Source: CAZSNT01 sp964607765 (GTDB lineage Bacteria; Verrucomicrobiota; Lentisphaeria; Oligosphaerales; JABHEG01). Taken from it: a DNA stretch of 31,184 nucleotides. Positions 23,490 to 31,184 of this stretch are shown here, piece after piece. The DNA is taken from the NCBI GenBank assembly GCA_964607765.1, contig CAZSNT010000126.1:1-31184 (forward strand). The letters are read 5' to 3'. Made by a program: the position numbers and the translations under genes. The notes under the pieces are model-generated. The model did not search any database. It was given only the letters and a program-made list of their open reading frames with translations, and was not told the DNA's origin. The number at the start of each line of letters is the position of its first letter. The stretch's first letter is position 1.

Positions 23490-24971
23490 GTGCGTTACGC
23501 CGTCCTTTCGGATGTACATGCGAACTTGCCTGCCTGGAACGTGGTCCACACCGACATCCAGAGCTCGGGCGTGGACGAGATTCTGTGTCTGGGCGACGTC
23601 ATCGGCTACGGCCCGGACCCGGCCGAGGTTCTGGAGCGGCTCTACACGCATGTCCATCACTTCGTGCTGGGCAACCACGATGCGGTGATTGCCGGCCGGC
23701 TCGACCCCGCCTGCTTCAATGCGCAAGCCAGGGCACTCATCGAGTGGACGCACGGACATCTGGACAGCAAGGCTGAGGCTTTTTTCCGTGACCTGCCGCA
23801 CGTGCTGTCCGCACCCACGTTCCGCTGCGTGCACAGCGATCCTGCTGCGCCGACGTTGTTCCGGTACGTTCTCGATCCCTCCGAAGCGCTTGCCGCCTGG
23901 GATGCGTGTGACGAACAGGTCATCTTTGTCGGGCACAGTCACGTGCCGGGCATCTACGTATTGGGTCACAGCGGCACGCCGCACTGGTTGGCACCGCAGG
24001 ATTTCGCGCTTGAGCAGGGCAAACGCTACATCGTGAATGTCGGCTCGGTCGGGCAGCCGAGGGACGCGGATGTCCGAGCCTGCTACTGCATCTACGACCT
24101 GGACGCCGAGTCGATCCACTTCCGCCGGATCCCTTTCGACGTGACAGCCTACAGAGCTGCGCTCGAGCGCGCGGACATCCCGGTCAAGTCCGCGGCGTTC
24201 CTGAGGATCGCGGATGCTCTGGACCGCTGTTCACTGCGTGAGGTGCTCGATTTCCACCCGCTGACCGCTGCGGACCCCGGTGTGGACGAGCTCAGCGAGA
24301 GCCGGTTGGCAGGCGTGGAACGCGCTGCGAGACGCTGGCGTCTGGGGGCGGCCGTGCTCACGGTGTTGCTTGCCCTGTTTGCCGCAGCGCTCACATACAG
24401 CTTGAGGTCCAAACCGTCGGCTGGCGTGACATTCCGTGCAAAGGCGGCGGACGGGCCGCCTTTCGACACGCCGGCCGTTGGCGGACAATGGCGGCCTGAC
24501 ATCGAAGCCGTGGGCAGTGTTGGGCCCGAGGCCCGGCTGGCGCACTGGAGCGTTACGCTCGGCAGCCCGGACCAGCAGCAGGTCGCCGTCGAGATGCACC
24601 GCGATTCAGCGAAGCCGGAAGCCGACAGTTACCCCGTGTTCCGTGTCCGCTCAGGCAACCGGTCCGCTCTGCAACTCGCAGGGCATCCCACGGCCGCGGA
24701 GCAGGGCATGCAATTCAGGGTGTCCGCGAGTCTGAAGATGCTCGTTCCCGTCACCGGCTATCTGCGGCTCTGCTTGTACCAGCAGCTTCCCGACGGCTCG
24801 GCAAAGCCGTTGTTCGAGCATCCAGTGGAGGGGTTGGCAGAGGGGCAGTGGCGGTTCCGGGCCAAGACAAGCGAACCGTTACGGGACACGGGCCCTGTCT
24901 GCTGGGGCCTGGAGGGTGAGTTCGAGGGCGAGCTTCTCGTCCGGCGTTGTGTGCTTGAACGCACCAGGTAG
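23490..24971 (+). CDS. Membrane-spanning metallophosphoesterase with extracytoplasmic beta-domain
   Basis: A 493-residue protein in three parts. Residues 1-250 are a calcineurin-like phosphoesterase of the YfcE/MJ0936-like type, with D8xH10, GDVIGYGP (35-42), GNHD (61-64), H115 in CVHSDP and GHSH (148-151): a complete two-metal site. There is no signal peptide, so this part is cytoplasmic. One transmembrane helix follows at about 287-306. The last 185 residues would lie outside the cytoplasmic membrane and look beta-rich, like a carbohydrate-binding jelly roll (YPVFRVRSGN, FRVSASLKMLVPVTGYLRLCLYQQLPDGS), by inference only. I chose the GTG at 23490 because GAGGGGG lies 5 bases upstream and the fold starts with MRYAVLSDVHAN. 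The substrate is unknown. Confidence 0.85.
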   Translation: MRYAVLSDVHANLPAWNVVHTDIQSSGVDEILCLGDVIGYGPDPAEVLERLYTHVHHFVLGNHDAVIAGRLDPACFNAQARALIEWTHGHLDSKAEAFFRDLPHVLSAPTFRCVHSDPAAPTLFRYVLDPSEALAAWDACDEQVIFVGHSHVPGIYVLGHSGTPHWLAPQDFALEQGKRYIVNVGSVGQPRDADVRACYCIYDLDAESIHFRRIPFDVTAYRAALERADIPVKSAAFLRIADALDRCSLREVLDFHPLTAADPGVDELSESRLAGVERAARRWRLGAAVLTVLLALFAAALTYSLRSKPSAGVTFRAKAADGPPFDTPAVGGQWRPDIEAVGSVGPEARLAHWSVTLGSPDQQQVAVEMHRDSAKPEADSYPVFRVRSGNRSALQLAGHPTAAEQGMQFRVSASLKMLVPVTGYLRLCLYQQLPDGSAKPLFEHPVEGLAEGQWRFRAKTSEPLRDTGPVCWGLEGEFEGELLVRRCVLERTR

Positions 24972-25035
24972 ACAGGGGCGGAACGACGTGCTGAACAGAG
25001 TGTAGAACAGCGTGCAGACGCGAAGGAGCCCAGCG

Positions 25036-26868
25036 ATGAAGCGCACGTCATGTATTCGATTCCCCTTTGCAGTCTGTACTCTCGCAGCGCTTTGGGCTGC
25101 AGTCTGCCTCGGTCAGTCCATGAGCTGGGACTCAGCCGAGATTGACTGGAGCAACTACTCGCTCGGGTTTATCTCGGACAAGGACAGTGTCACGCCGCCG
25201 GAAGCGCAGTTCGGCAAGGAGTTCCAAGGCTTTTCGCTGAAGGTCTCCGCTGAGAAGGCGGAGTTTGAGCAGGGCATGCCGGTCCCTGTGATCGGCGTGC
25301 TGAAGAACACCGGCACGCGCTCGTCACTGCTGGCGGGCGAGAGTGCTGTGACGGCGGGCCGCACCTACGCGTTTCATCTCATGCTGACGGACAAGGAGGG
25401 CGCATCGACGCTGTTCTCCACCAACCTGCTGACGGAGGGCGGGGCGGTGCTTCGCGATGGGGTGCCGCCGGGCAGGGAGACGGTGATCGTCAACGTGCCG
25501 TTCGATGGCGTGGATTTGGGCAAGGTTGACGAGTTCCTGGATGGCAAGCCGTACTTCGATCCCAAGAGCCGGTTGGTTAAGGGCGCTGACCTGACGCCGC
25601 GTGTCTACAAGCTGCGTGCCATTCTGCTGTCCGCCGAGCCGGAGAAGCGTCCGGACTTCCTGATCGCGTCGAAGAGCTGGAACATTCTGGTGCGCCCGAA
25701 GAGCGCGGAGCGCATGTCTCCGGCGGAGCGCGAGGAGAAGTTGGCCCATCTGTTGGCGCGACTCAACGCCGGGGGAATGGGGGGAATGGCCGTGGCGGAT
25801 CAGTTGGCAGCGTTCGGCGAGCACGCCGTGGACGCGCTGATTGCCGTGGCGCAGAAGCGTGGTGGGAAAGACGCGCAGGCGACCATGGAGAGCCGCGTTT
25901 GGGCCCTGGCCATTCTCTGCAACACCGGGTCGCCCCGGGCCGAGGCCTTTGTCGAGAAATGCCTGCTGAATCCCATTTCGCCCGGGGACCTCAACTACCT
26001 GGCCTGGCACAGCCAGCGCTTCCGCAGCGACCGTATCACGGCCGTCCTCCACAAGCGTGTGCGGAGCATTGCCGCCGAGGCCCGACCGCCCCGCCCCGAC
26101 TCCGCGCCCAAGCCCGGCAAGCCAGCGCCGGAGATCGGTTTCCTCGGCTGGGTATTCCGGCACTTTAGCCGCATCGGTGAAACACTCGATGATGACGTGG
26201 CGCTGGGCTGCCTGGCCCTCGGCGAGCCGAAGATCGCGTCGCTGGCTCTGGATCTGTGGAAGCCGACAAGCGCGGAGAGGGCCGTCACTGCCGTGAAGCC
26301 CTATTTCACGACCCTCGGCATCCATCCCAACGTGAAACGTGCTGTCCTGCGTCTGTTGGCGACGCAGTTCGGAGACCGGGGGTTCCCGAAGCTGGACATG
26401 AAAGGGGACGTGAATCTCGCGTGGCGGCTCAGCGCCTTCTGGCTGGCCGGGAAGCAGCAGCTGACCAAGGACGATCTGGTCACACTGCTGCGCAACCAGA
26501 TCATCTTCGCCCGCACTGACGAGGCCAGGCTGCAGCTGGTGTCGCTGTTCCAGCGTCTGCGCCCTGCAGGTTATCCGGCGACCGGCAGGCCGGTCTCTCT
26601 GCCCGGGGACTGGGTCAAGACATGGCAGTGGTGTCTGCAGACCGGCAGTTTCACCACCGAGCAGGCCACGCAGTTTCTGTGTGTACAGATGATGACGCGC
26701 GAGGAGCTTCCGGACGCGGTCAAACGCGCGCTTCTGGTCGCGCTGAAGCAGCAGATAGGCGCCGCGTTCCCACTGAAGTCGACGACACAGGTCAACCTGG
26801 ACGAGGACTGGCCGACCTGTGGCACGTGGCTGGTCGAGAATGGCTACTTCAAGAGCCGGAGCCGGTGA
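25036..26868 (+). CDS. Large exported helical protein, unknown function
   Basis: A 610-residue protein that I do not recognise. It begins with a typical Sec signal peptide (residues 1-26, ending AAVCLGQS). Residues 45-200 look beta-rich, with a pattern (FSLKVSAEKAEFEQGMPVPVIGVLKNTGTR...YAFHLMLTDKEG) reminiscent of Ig-like BsuPI-type domains. From about 225 to the end it is mostly helical, with HEAT-like stretches such as VADQLAAFGEHAVDALIAVAQKRGG and RAVLRLLATQFGD. AAGGAG lies 7 bases upstream of the ATG. The 22 bases around its start match those of the next gene at 20 positions. It follows the membrane phosphoesterase by 64 bp, so the three genes may form one unit. Confidence 0.85.
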   Translation: MKRTSCIRFPFAVCTLAALWAAVCLGQSMSWDSAEIDWSNYSLGFISDKDSVTPPEAQFGKEFQGFSLKVSAEKAEFEQGMPVPVIGVLKNTGTRSSLLAGESAVTAGRTYAFHLMLTDKEGASTLFSTNLLTEGGAVLRDGVPPGRETVIVNVPFDGVDLGKVDEFLDGKPYFDPKSRLVKGADLTPRVYKLRAILLSAEPEKRPDFLIASKSWNILVRPKSAERMSPAEREEKLAHLLARLNAGGMGGMAVADQLAAFGEHAVDALIAVAQKRGGKDAQATMESRVWALAILCNTGSPRAEAFVEKCLLNPISPGDLNYLAWHSQRFRSDRITAVLHKRVRSIAAEARPPRPDSAPKPGKPAPEIGFLGWVFRHFSRIGETLDDDVALGCLALGEPKIASLALDLWKPTSAERAVTAVKPYFTTLGIHPNVKRAVLRLLATQFGDRGFPKLDMKGDVNLAWRLSAFWLAGKQQLTKDDLVTLLRNQIIFARTDEARLQLVSLFQRLRPAGYPATGRPVSLPGDWVKTWQWCLQTGSFTTEQATQFLCVQMMTREELPDAVKRALLVALKQQIGAAFPLKSTTQVNLDEDWPTCGTWLVENGYFKSRSR

Positions 26869-26898
26869 CAGATTGCCAAGCATGTAAGGAGCCCATCC

Positions 26899-29079
26899 AT
26901 GAAGCGCTGTGTCACGCTCTCTGCCCATCTCCCTCTGCCGTCCGTCCGCAATGCCGTCGTCGTGGCTGCGTTGCTGGTCTCCGTCTCCTGCTCGAAACGC
27001 AACGAACAGCCGGACTCCGAGGCCGGACAGTCGGAGGGCAGCCAATCCGGGGCACACGCTGACGCCGTCGGGCCGACATCGACGAGACTCGAGCTTCCGG
27101 CTGACTTGGGCAAGCTCGCGGAGACCGCAACACTGACTCTGCGTGGGATGGATGTGGGGACAGTCATGGCGGAGTTGGTGGCAGCGGGACAGGGCGTGGC
27201 GATCACGATTCGGGTAGGAACAGTGTTGATCCCTGGCAAAGACACCGCGCTGCCCACGCTCATCACGGCGGAACCGCTCACGCTGGAAGCTGTGGCCGAG
27301 GCGCAGCCACGGCGCCGCCGTGTGCGGGTGGTGCAGTCCCGGCGGGATGGCCTCGCAAACCTGTCTGCCGACGACACATTCACAGTCGCGGCCTCCCAAC
27401 AGATCTCTGAGCTGCTGATCCGCTATCTGCAGCACGCCCACGAGCAGGACGTGGCCTGGGGCATCCGGCAGATCGGTGCGTGGGTGATTCAGAGCGATGT
27501 TGGTGCGGAGGAGATCAGCAAGACAACCCTCTCGGTCCGGACTTCCTCAATTGTGGGCCTGGGCCCGGCAACTGAGGCCGTGCTGGGGGCGTACACATCG
27601 TTTCGGCAGGTGGAGATGCTCTTCCGGGATCTGGGTGTGGATGTCGAGAACTACCGGCTCTTCCGGGAGCGCAGAGCGATGCTGGCGGATGTTCTCGAGC
27701 GCCTGCAAACGGACCAGTGGCGGGCGAGGAACTTCCACATGCTGCTCAACCATCGAACGCTCGGACGTTTCGATGAGCCGGCCCTTGAGAGGGCTTTCCT
27801 CGCGATCGTTGCCAAACACCCGGATTCGGGCACGCGCCAACGTGCCCTCGAGGCCTTGTTGACACGCGGTCTGAGCGCGCCGCCTGCGGAACTCCATCGG
27901 ACTGCCCTATCCGCCCCCGATCGGTTCGAACGGTTCCTGGCTGCTCACGCCCTCTACAAGGCCGGGGACAGTCGCATGGTCCCACTGCTGCTCTGTTTCG
28001 ACTCGGAACCCGCGTTGCAGAAGCACGTGGAGCGCGGCGTCCTTCGGGATGTTGTGGAAGCGGCCGGGACTTCCCCGAACGATGGAGAGCGCGCGTTCGA
28101 TTTCTGGGTGCGGGCGACTAACTGGGGAGCGTTGCCGGCCGATGCAAAGACAGCGGCAGTCAAGAGCAGTGTTCTGGCTCTGCGACAGGAGATGGCGCAT
28201 ACCAATCCGCATCGGCAGGAAGTCATCGCCAAGCTGGAGTCCGAGGACTCGGCAGTCGTGCAGGACGGAATTGAGCAGGCCTGGAAGACGCTGAACCAGG
28301 ACAAGGACGTGTTCCGTCGTCTCAGTGCTCTCGCGCTGAAGTCTGCTGTTGCTGACACTCGTACGAAGGCGCGGTGGGCCGTGTCCAAGTTCACGTGTCC
28401 GGGCGTGAAGGATCTGTTGCTCGCGTGCTATGAAGGTGAGGCAGACCCCGGCATGCGCTACAAGCTTCTGTACGATGCGCACAACGGCAAGTTCGAGGGA
28501 TTCGGCGAGATCTTCCGCGTTGGCCTGGGGGATGACAACACCAGGAATGCAGCCACCGCAGCCAGTCTTGTCGCCCAGAACGGCCTGAAAGCGTTGACTT
28601 CTGACATCGCCGCCGCTGCCGCCCGGCAGGCTGACTGGAAGACGTTCTGGCGGATGGCCGGCGCGCTCAAGAGACTCGAGTACGCACGCACGCCGCCGCT
28701 GCTCGTGGCACGGTTGCGGGCGAGAGACGCGCGTCGACGCCATGAGGTGGCAGAAGCCATCCTGCGCGACTGGCCGGAGGCCGCGGGTGCCCGCGAAGCC
28801 GCCGTCAAGGCGCTGGTGGCCCTGTACGACGCAGAAACACACCCGAACACCAAGCCCAAGTACCTCAGCACGTTGGCCCAGCACGAGTTCTCCCGCGCCC
28901 TGCCGCTCATTGAACGGGCCCTGCCATCGAGCAACGGGACCATGAAGCGGACGCTCGTGCGGATGCTGACGAGACACGGCAAAGGCGATGCGCGCGTGGC
29001 ACGTCTCCTGGCCCCCTACCGCCAGGACGGCGACGTCGGCAAGGACGTCCGGGAGTTCCTCGCAGAGCGCCCCCAGTGA
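26899..29079 (+). CDS. Large exported HEAT-repeat-like protein, possible lipoprotein
   Basis: A 726-residue protein with a signal sequence ending LLVSVSC, possibly lipid-modified although the lipobox is loose (S at -3). Residues 60-140 (TLTLRGMDVGTVMAELVAAGQGVAITIRVGTV...ITAEPLTLEAV) resemble the short N-terminal domain of secretins and TonB-type receptors, with the pattern 'few strands, helix, strand, PLTLEA'. The rest is a long alpha solenoid with HEAT-like units (for example LERAFLAIVAKHPDSGTRQRALEALLTRG, and AREAAVKALVALYDAETHPNTKPKYLSTLAQHEF). AAGGAG lies 7 bases upstream. It is 30 bp after the preceding large gene. The function is unknown; solenoids of this type usually bind other proteins. 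Confidence 0.85.
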   Translation: MKRCVTLSAHLPLPSVRNAVVVAALLVSVSCSKRNEQPDSEAGQSEGSQSGAHADAVGPTSTRLELPADLGKLAETATLTLRGMDVGTVMAELVAAGQGVAITIRVGTVLIPGKDTALPTLITAEPLTLEAVAEAQPRRRRVRVVQSRRDGLANLSADDTFTVAASQQISELLIRYLQHAHEQDVAWGIRQIGAWVIQSDVGAEEISKTTLSVRTSSIVGLGPATEAVLGAYTSFRQVEMLFRDLGVDVENYRLFRERRAMLADVLERLQTDQWRARNFHMLLNHRTLGRFDEPALERAFLAIVAKHPDSGTRQRALEALLTRGLSAPPAELHRTALSAPDRFERFLAAHALYKAGDSRMVPLLLCFDSEPALQKHVERGVLRDVVEAAGTSPNDGERAFDFWVRATNWGALPADAKTAAVKSSVLALRQEMAHTNPHRQEVIAKLESEDSAVVQDGIEQAWKTLNQDKDVFRRLSALALKSAVADTRTKARWAVSKFTCPGVKDLLLACYEGEADPGMRYKLLYDAHNGKFEGFGEIFRVGLGDDNTRNAATAASLVAQNGLKALTSDIAAAAARQADWKTFWRMAGALKRLEYARTPPLLVARLRARDARRRHEVAEAILRDWPEAAGAREAAVKALVALYDAETHPNTKPKYLSTLAQHEFSRALPLIERALPSSNGTMKRTLVRMLTRHGKGDARVARLLAPYRQDGDVGKDVREFLAERPQ

Positions 29080-29146
29080 TATGCTCCTGCTCGCTGATGC
29101 CGGCTTCCCGTCCCACATGGCTGGGCGGAGGAATCCCAAGACACCC

Positions 29147-29239
29147 TTACACCGCAGGTAGGGCCGCCAGGCAGATCAGCATCAGAATACGGCATGCCGC
29201 GCCATACAGGCTGTCACACATGGCCTTCATCCGTTCCAT
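29147..29239 (-). CDS. Candidate 30-residue membrane peptide
   Basis: A short frame, ATG to TAA, of 30 codons lies 10 bp downstream of the sigma-54 activator stop on the same strand. AAGGGAC sits directly before the ATG. The product has a polar start with Met-Glu-Arg and a hydrophobic C-terminal half (ILMLICLAALPAV), with two cysteines before it and one inside it. It could be a small membrane protein translated from the fmdB operon, or an accident. I know of no matching family. The remaining 67 bp up to the convergent gene show nothing definite. Confidence 0.25.
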   Translation of the reverse strand: MERMKAMCDSLYGAACRILMLICLAALPAV

Positions 29240-29249
29240 GTCCCTTCAG

Positions 29250-30662
29250 TCAAGGGCGCAACGGCAGGCCGTGCTTTTTCATCCACTTCCAAACAGCTGT
29301 GCGGCTGATGCCCAGGCGGCGAGCAGCTTCCGCTTTGTTCCAGCCGCACTCGTCGAGCAGGGCTCGGAGTTGCTCGGCAGAGCGCACTATCGTGTCGCGC
29401 ACGCTGTGTGTGGTTGCTGCTGCGTCTTTCGAACCGATGCCGTTGCCTGTTCGCGCCATGCAGGCTTCGCGGCGCAGTTCAAAGCGGCGCAGGTCCTGGG
29501 GCAGATCGAAGAGCTCTATCGTGTCGCCCCGGCAAACGACGAACGCGTACTCGATGGCGTTTGCCAGTTCGCGCACATTCCCCGGCCAGCAGTAATCCAT
29601 GAGCGCACGCATGGCCTGGTCGTCGACTTGCGTGATGGTCTTGCCGGTCTTGGCAGCGAACAGCCGGACAAAGTGTTGGACGAGCAGCGGCACGTCATCG
29701 ATGCGCTCGCGTAGCGGCGGCAACAGCAGCGGGAAGACCCGGAGTCGGTAGTACAGATCCTCTCGGAACCGTCCTGTGCGCACATCTGCGGCAAGATCGC
29801 GATTGGTCGCCGCAATGATCCTGACGTCGGTGCGCCGTACGGTCACTTCACCCACGCGCTCGAACTCACGGTCCTGGAGCACCCGCAGGAGCTTGACCTG
29901 CACTGTGGGGCCTATCTCTCCGATCTCGTCCAGGAAAATCGTGCCGCCGGTGGCCGCCTCGAAACGCCCCACCCGGTCCTTGTGTGCCCCGGTGAACGCG
30001 CCCTTCACATGCCCGAACAATTCGCTTTCGAGGATCGATTCGGACAACGCGCCGCAGTTCACCTGCACGAACGGGCCGTCCCGCCGGTCGCCCAGATCAT
30101 GGATGGCTTTGGCGGCCAGGCCCTTGCCCGTGCCGCTCTCGCCGCTGATCAGCACGGTGGCTTCGCTGCCGGCCGCAAGCTCGATCAGACGGTAAAGCTC
30201 CACCATGCCGGCATCGCGCCCGGTCAGACCGTGAAAGCCCGACGGCGTGTCACCCGTCGTGCGCAGTTCTGCCAACTGCGCACGCAACGTGCGAACAGGC
30301 CTGAAGTCAGTGACTGTCTGGAGCACACCGAGCACCGTGCCGTCCATGGTCCGGATAGGGCGGGCATTGACAAGCACGGGGATCGGCACGCCATCACGCC
30401 CGGCCAGCTGACATTCCCGACTGCAGACCGGGAGTTCGTCGGCATCGGGTGCCGAGGCGAGGAGCTGCTCGAGCGCCGCAGCGTTGCGGCAGCCAGGCTG
30501 CCGGAGCCAGGAGACGTGCCTGCCGATCGCTTCGGACGAGTCGTAGCCGGTCAGCTCGGCCATGGCCCGGTTCCAAAGCCGAATGAGGCCGTCGGTGTCC
30601 AGCACCACAGCGCCTTCAGCCATGGTCTCGAGCAGCAGTTCCGCGCTTACCAGATCAGGCAT
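29250..30662 (-). CDS. Sigma-54-dependent transcription activator, PAS-AAA-Fis
   Basis: A 470-residue bacterial enhancer-binding protein. Residues 5-120 are a PAS sensor domain (GAVVLDTDGLIRLWNRAMAELTGY). Residues 145-370 are the AAA+ domain: Walker A GESGTGKG (174-181; Gly where Glu is usual), the sigma-54 loop GAFTGA (221-226), Walker B TIFLDEIGEI (241-250) and the FREDLYYRL arginine region. The C-terminal Fis helix-turn-helix is WNKAEAARRLGISRTAVWKWMKKHG. There is no response-regulator receiver domain, so the PAS domain is the likely signal input. I chose the ATG at 30662; no good Shine-Dalgarno sequence precedes it, but it starts 11 bases after fmdB stops. No sigma-54 promoter was found in the window to name a target. 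Confidence 0.92.
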   Translation of the reverse strand: MPDLVSAELLLETMAEGAVVLDTDGLIRLWNRAMAELTGYDSSEAIGRHVSWLRQPGCRNAAALEQLLASAPDADELPVCSRECQLAGRDGVPIPVLVNARPIRTMDGTVLGVLQTVTDFRPVRTLRAQLAELRTTGDTPSGFHGLTGRDAGMVELYRLIELAAGSEATVLISGESGTGKGLAAKAIHDLGDRRDGPFVQVNCGALSESILESELFGHVKGAFTGAHKDRVGRFEAATGGTIFLDEIGEIGPTVQVKLLRVLQDREFERVGEVTVRRTDVRIIAATNRDLAADVRTGRFREDLYYRLRVFPLLLPPLRERIDDVPLLVQHFVRLFAAKTGKTITQVDDQAMRALMDYCWPGNVRELANAIEYAFVVCRGDTIELFDLPQDLRRFELRREACMARTGNGIGSKDAAATTHSVRDTIVRSAEQLRALLDECGWNKAEAARRLGISRTAVWKWMKKHGLPLRP

Positions 30663-30673
30663 GGTCGTGGGTC

Positions 30674-30910
30674 TTATTGGCCGGCCAGCGGACAGGCGCC
30701 GCTTGGGCAGGTTGCGGCCGTTGGGCAGGAGCGCGTGCCGCACGGCGTGTCCGGCGCGGAGCTGCCCGACATGGCACTGAAACTGGAAAACAGCTTGCGC
30801 GGGTTGGCCGCACCGCAGCCCGGGCAGTCAGGAGCCGACTCCGAGCTGTTTCGTGCCAGATACTCGAACACGTCGTCGCACTCGTCGCACTTGTACTCGT
30901 AGATGGGCAT
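30674..30910 (-). CDS. FmdB-family zinc-ribbon regulatory protein
   Basis: A 78-residue protein with the FmdB start MPIYEYKC followed by a four-cysteine zinc ribbon (C8xxC11 and C29xxC32). It has a cysteine-rich end (C57, C62, C68, C73 in CPSGACPLAGQ), which may bind a second metal or be redox-active. AAGGAGG lies 7 bases before the ATG. The family is named for a putative regulator of formamide use; the general function is poorly known. It is the first gene of a probable operon with the sigma-54 activator, which follows after 11 bp. A cluster of GTTACC palindromes lies directly upstream and may be its control region. Confidence 0.92.
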   Translation of the reverse strand: MPIYEYKCDECDDVFEYLARNSSESAPDCPGCGAANPRKLFSSFSAMSGSSAPDTPCGTRSCPTAATCPSGACPLAGQ

Positions 30911-30937
30911 AACTTGCCTCCTTGCAGGTTACTTGCG

Positions 30938-30967
30938 GGTAACGTTACCATGCGTTACCAGGTAACG
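30938..30967. promoter_or_regulatory. Paired GTTACC palindromes upstream of fmdB
   Basis: GGTAACGTTACC (30938-30949) is a perfect 12-base palindrome. CGTTACC-A-GGTAACG (30953-30967) is a perfect 7+7 inverted repeat. A further GGTTAC lies at 30928-30933. The centres are 16-17 bases apart, within 60 bp of the fmdB start. They could be tandem operator sites, or a decayed end of the 4591-4749 element, whose ends also carry GTTACG/GGTTACC and AGGCGT. Confidence 0.55.
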
Positions 30968-31184
30968 TAAGGCGTTGACTCCAAGGCTGCCAATGATGTG
31001 TATGTGGAAGTGACAGAATCGTGTTAGTCTTTCATACACAGGGGGATGTGTTGAAACTCCCCTGTTGTCGGCATGCTGTGTGCACTAGGCGGGAATAGCG
31101 TCAAGATAAGGGGGAAAACGACCCCCACAGCCTTGTGCCGTGGGTGAGCGAGATTGGTCCCGCGGACGAGCGGCGTTACCCCTT
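30968..31184. other. Right end of the window, no gene seen
   Basis: It contains the 8-base inverted repeat TGTGTATG (30997-31004) and CATACACA (31033-31040) around 28 bases, the overlapping ACACA...TGTGT at 31036-31051, and GGGGG...CCCCC around 31109-31126. No open frame with a ribosome-binding site was found. The region should hold the fmdB promoter, but no clear -35/-10 pair was seen. Confidence 0.5.

Noticed and set aside
24981..25015. Direct repeat GAACGACGTGC / GAACAGCGTGC before the first large exported gene
   Set aside because: Only two short imperfect copies 24 bases apart; too little to claim a regulatory array.
25324..27441. 705-codon frame opposite the two large exported genes
   Set aside because: It spans two genes with signal peptides and ribosome sites on the plus strand and has none of its own.

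Overview
The window is GC-rich bacterial DNA, densely packed with genes on both strands. The protein set suggests an uncultured member of the Planctomycetota-Verrucomicrobiota-Lentisphaerota/Kiritimatiellota (PVC-like) assemblage. This rests on a zinc-ribbon plus Ser/Thr kinase fusion, a CdsZ-type coiled-coil zinc-ribbon protein, a ketol-acid reductoisomerase of the type found in yeast mitochondria, large exported helical-repeat proteins, and many GC-rich hairpin repeats between genes. The placement is inference; there is no rRNA here to settle it.

Layout. 1-950: two small minus-strand genes (a two-helix membrane protein and a DUF6714-like protein). 951-1820: no gene, but five degenerate copies of a roughly 52-bp repeat built on the palindrome GGCACCGGTGCC. 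1821-4568: a CrtI-like FAD oxidoreductase, then hisI and hisG. 4591-4749: a near-perfect long inverted repeat, followed by a Phd/PIN toxin-antitoxin pair with its own promoter and operator palindrome. 5556-6329 (minus): a CPBP-family membrane protease. 6437-9997: pgk, tpiA, an ECF sigma factor and its zinc-binding membrane anti-sigma factor. 10053-11420 (minus): dnaA, divergent from nagA (11798-13003).

13011-22327 is an all-minus block. In transcription order it holds an SDR, a DUF4139-like lipoprotein, galE, a YbhN-like membrane protein, a membrane-anchored Ser/Thr kinase, ilvC and a GT4 glycosyltransferase. GalE, the YbhN-like protein and the glycosyltransferase point to surface glycan or lipid work. 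22624-29079 (plus) holds a CdsZ-like protein, a membrane-spanning metallophosphoesterase and two large exported proteins of unknown function whose translation starts look duplicated. 29147-30910 (minus) holds fmdB, a PAS-AAA-Fis sigma-54 activator and a possible 30-residue membrane peptide.

The parts that look least described are the 23.5-29.1 kb group (a cytoplasmic phosphoesterase tethered to an outside beta-domain, plus two exported helical-repeat proteins) and the families of intergenic repeats. The long open frames opposite most genes are judged to be artefacts of GC-rich codon use. No tRNA, rRNA, CRISPR array, insertion sequence or origin was seen.
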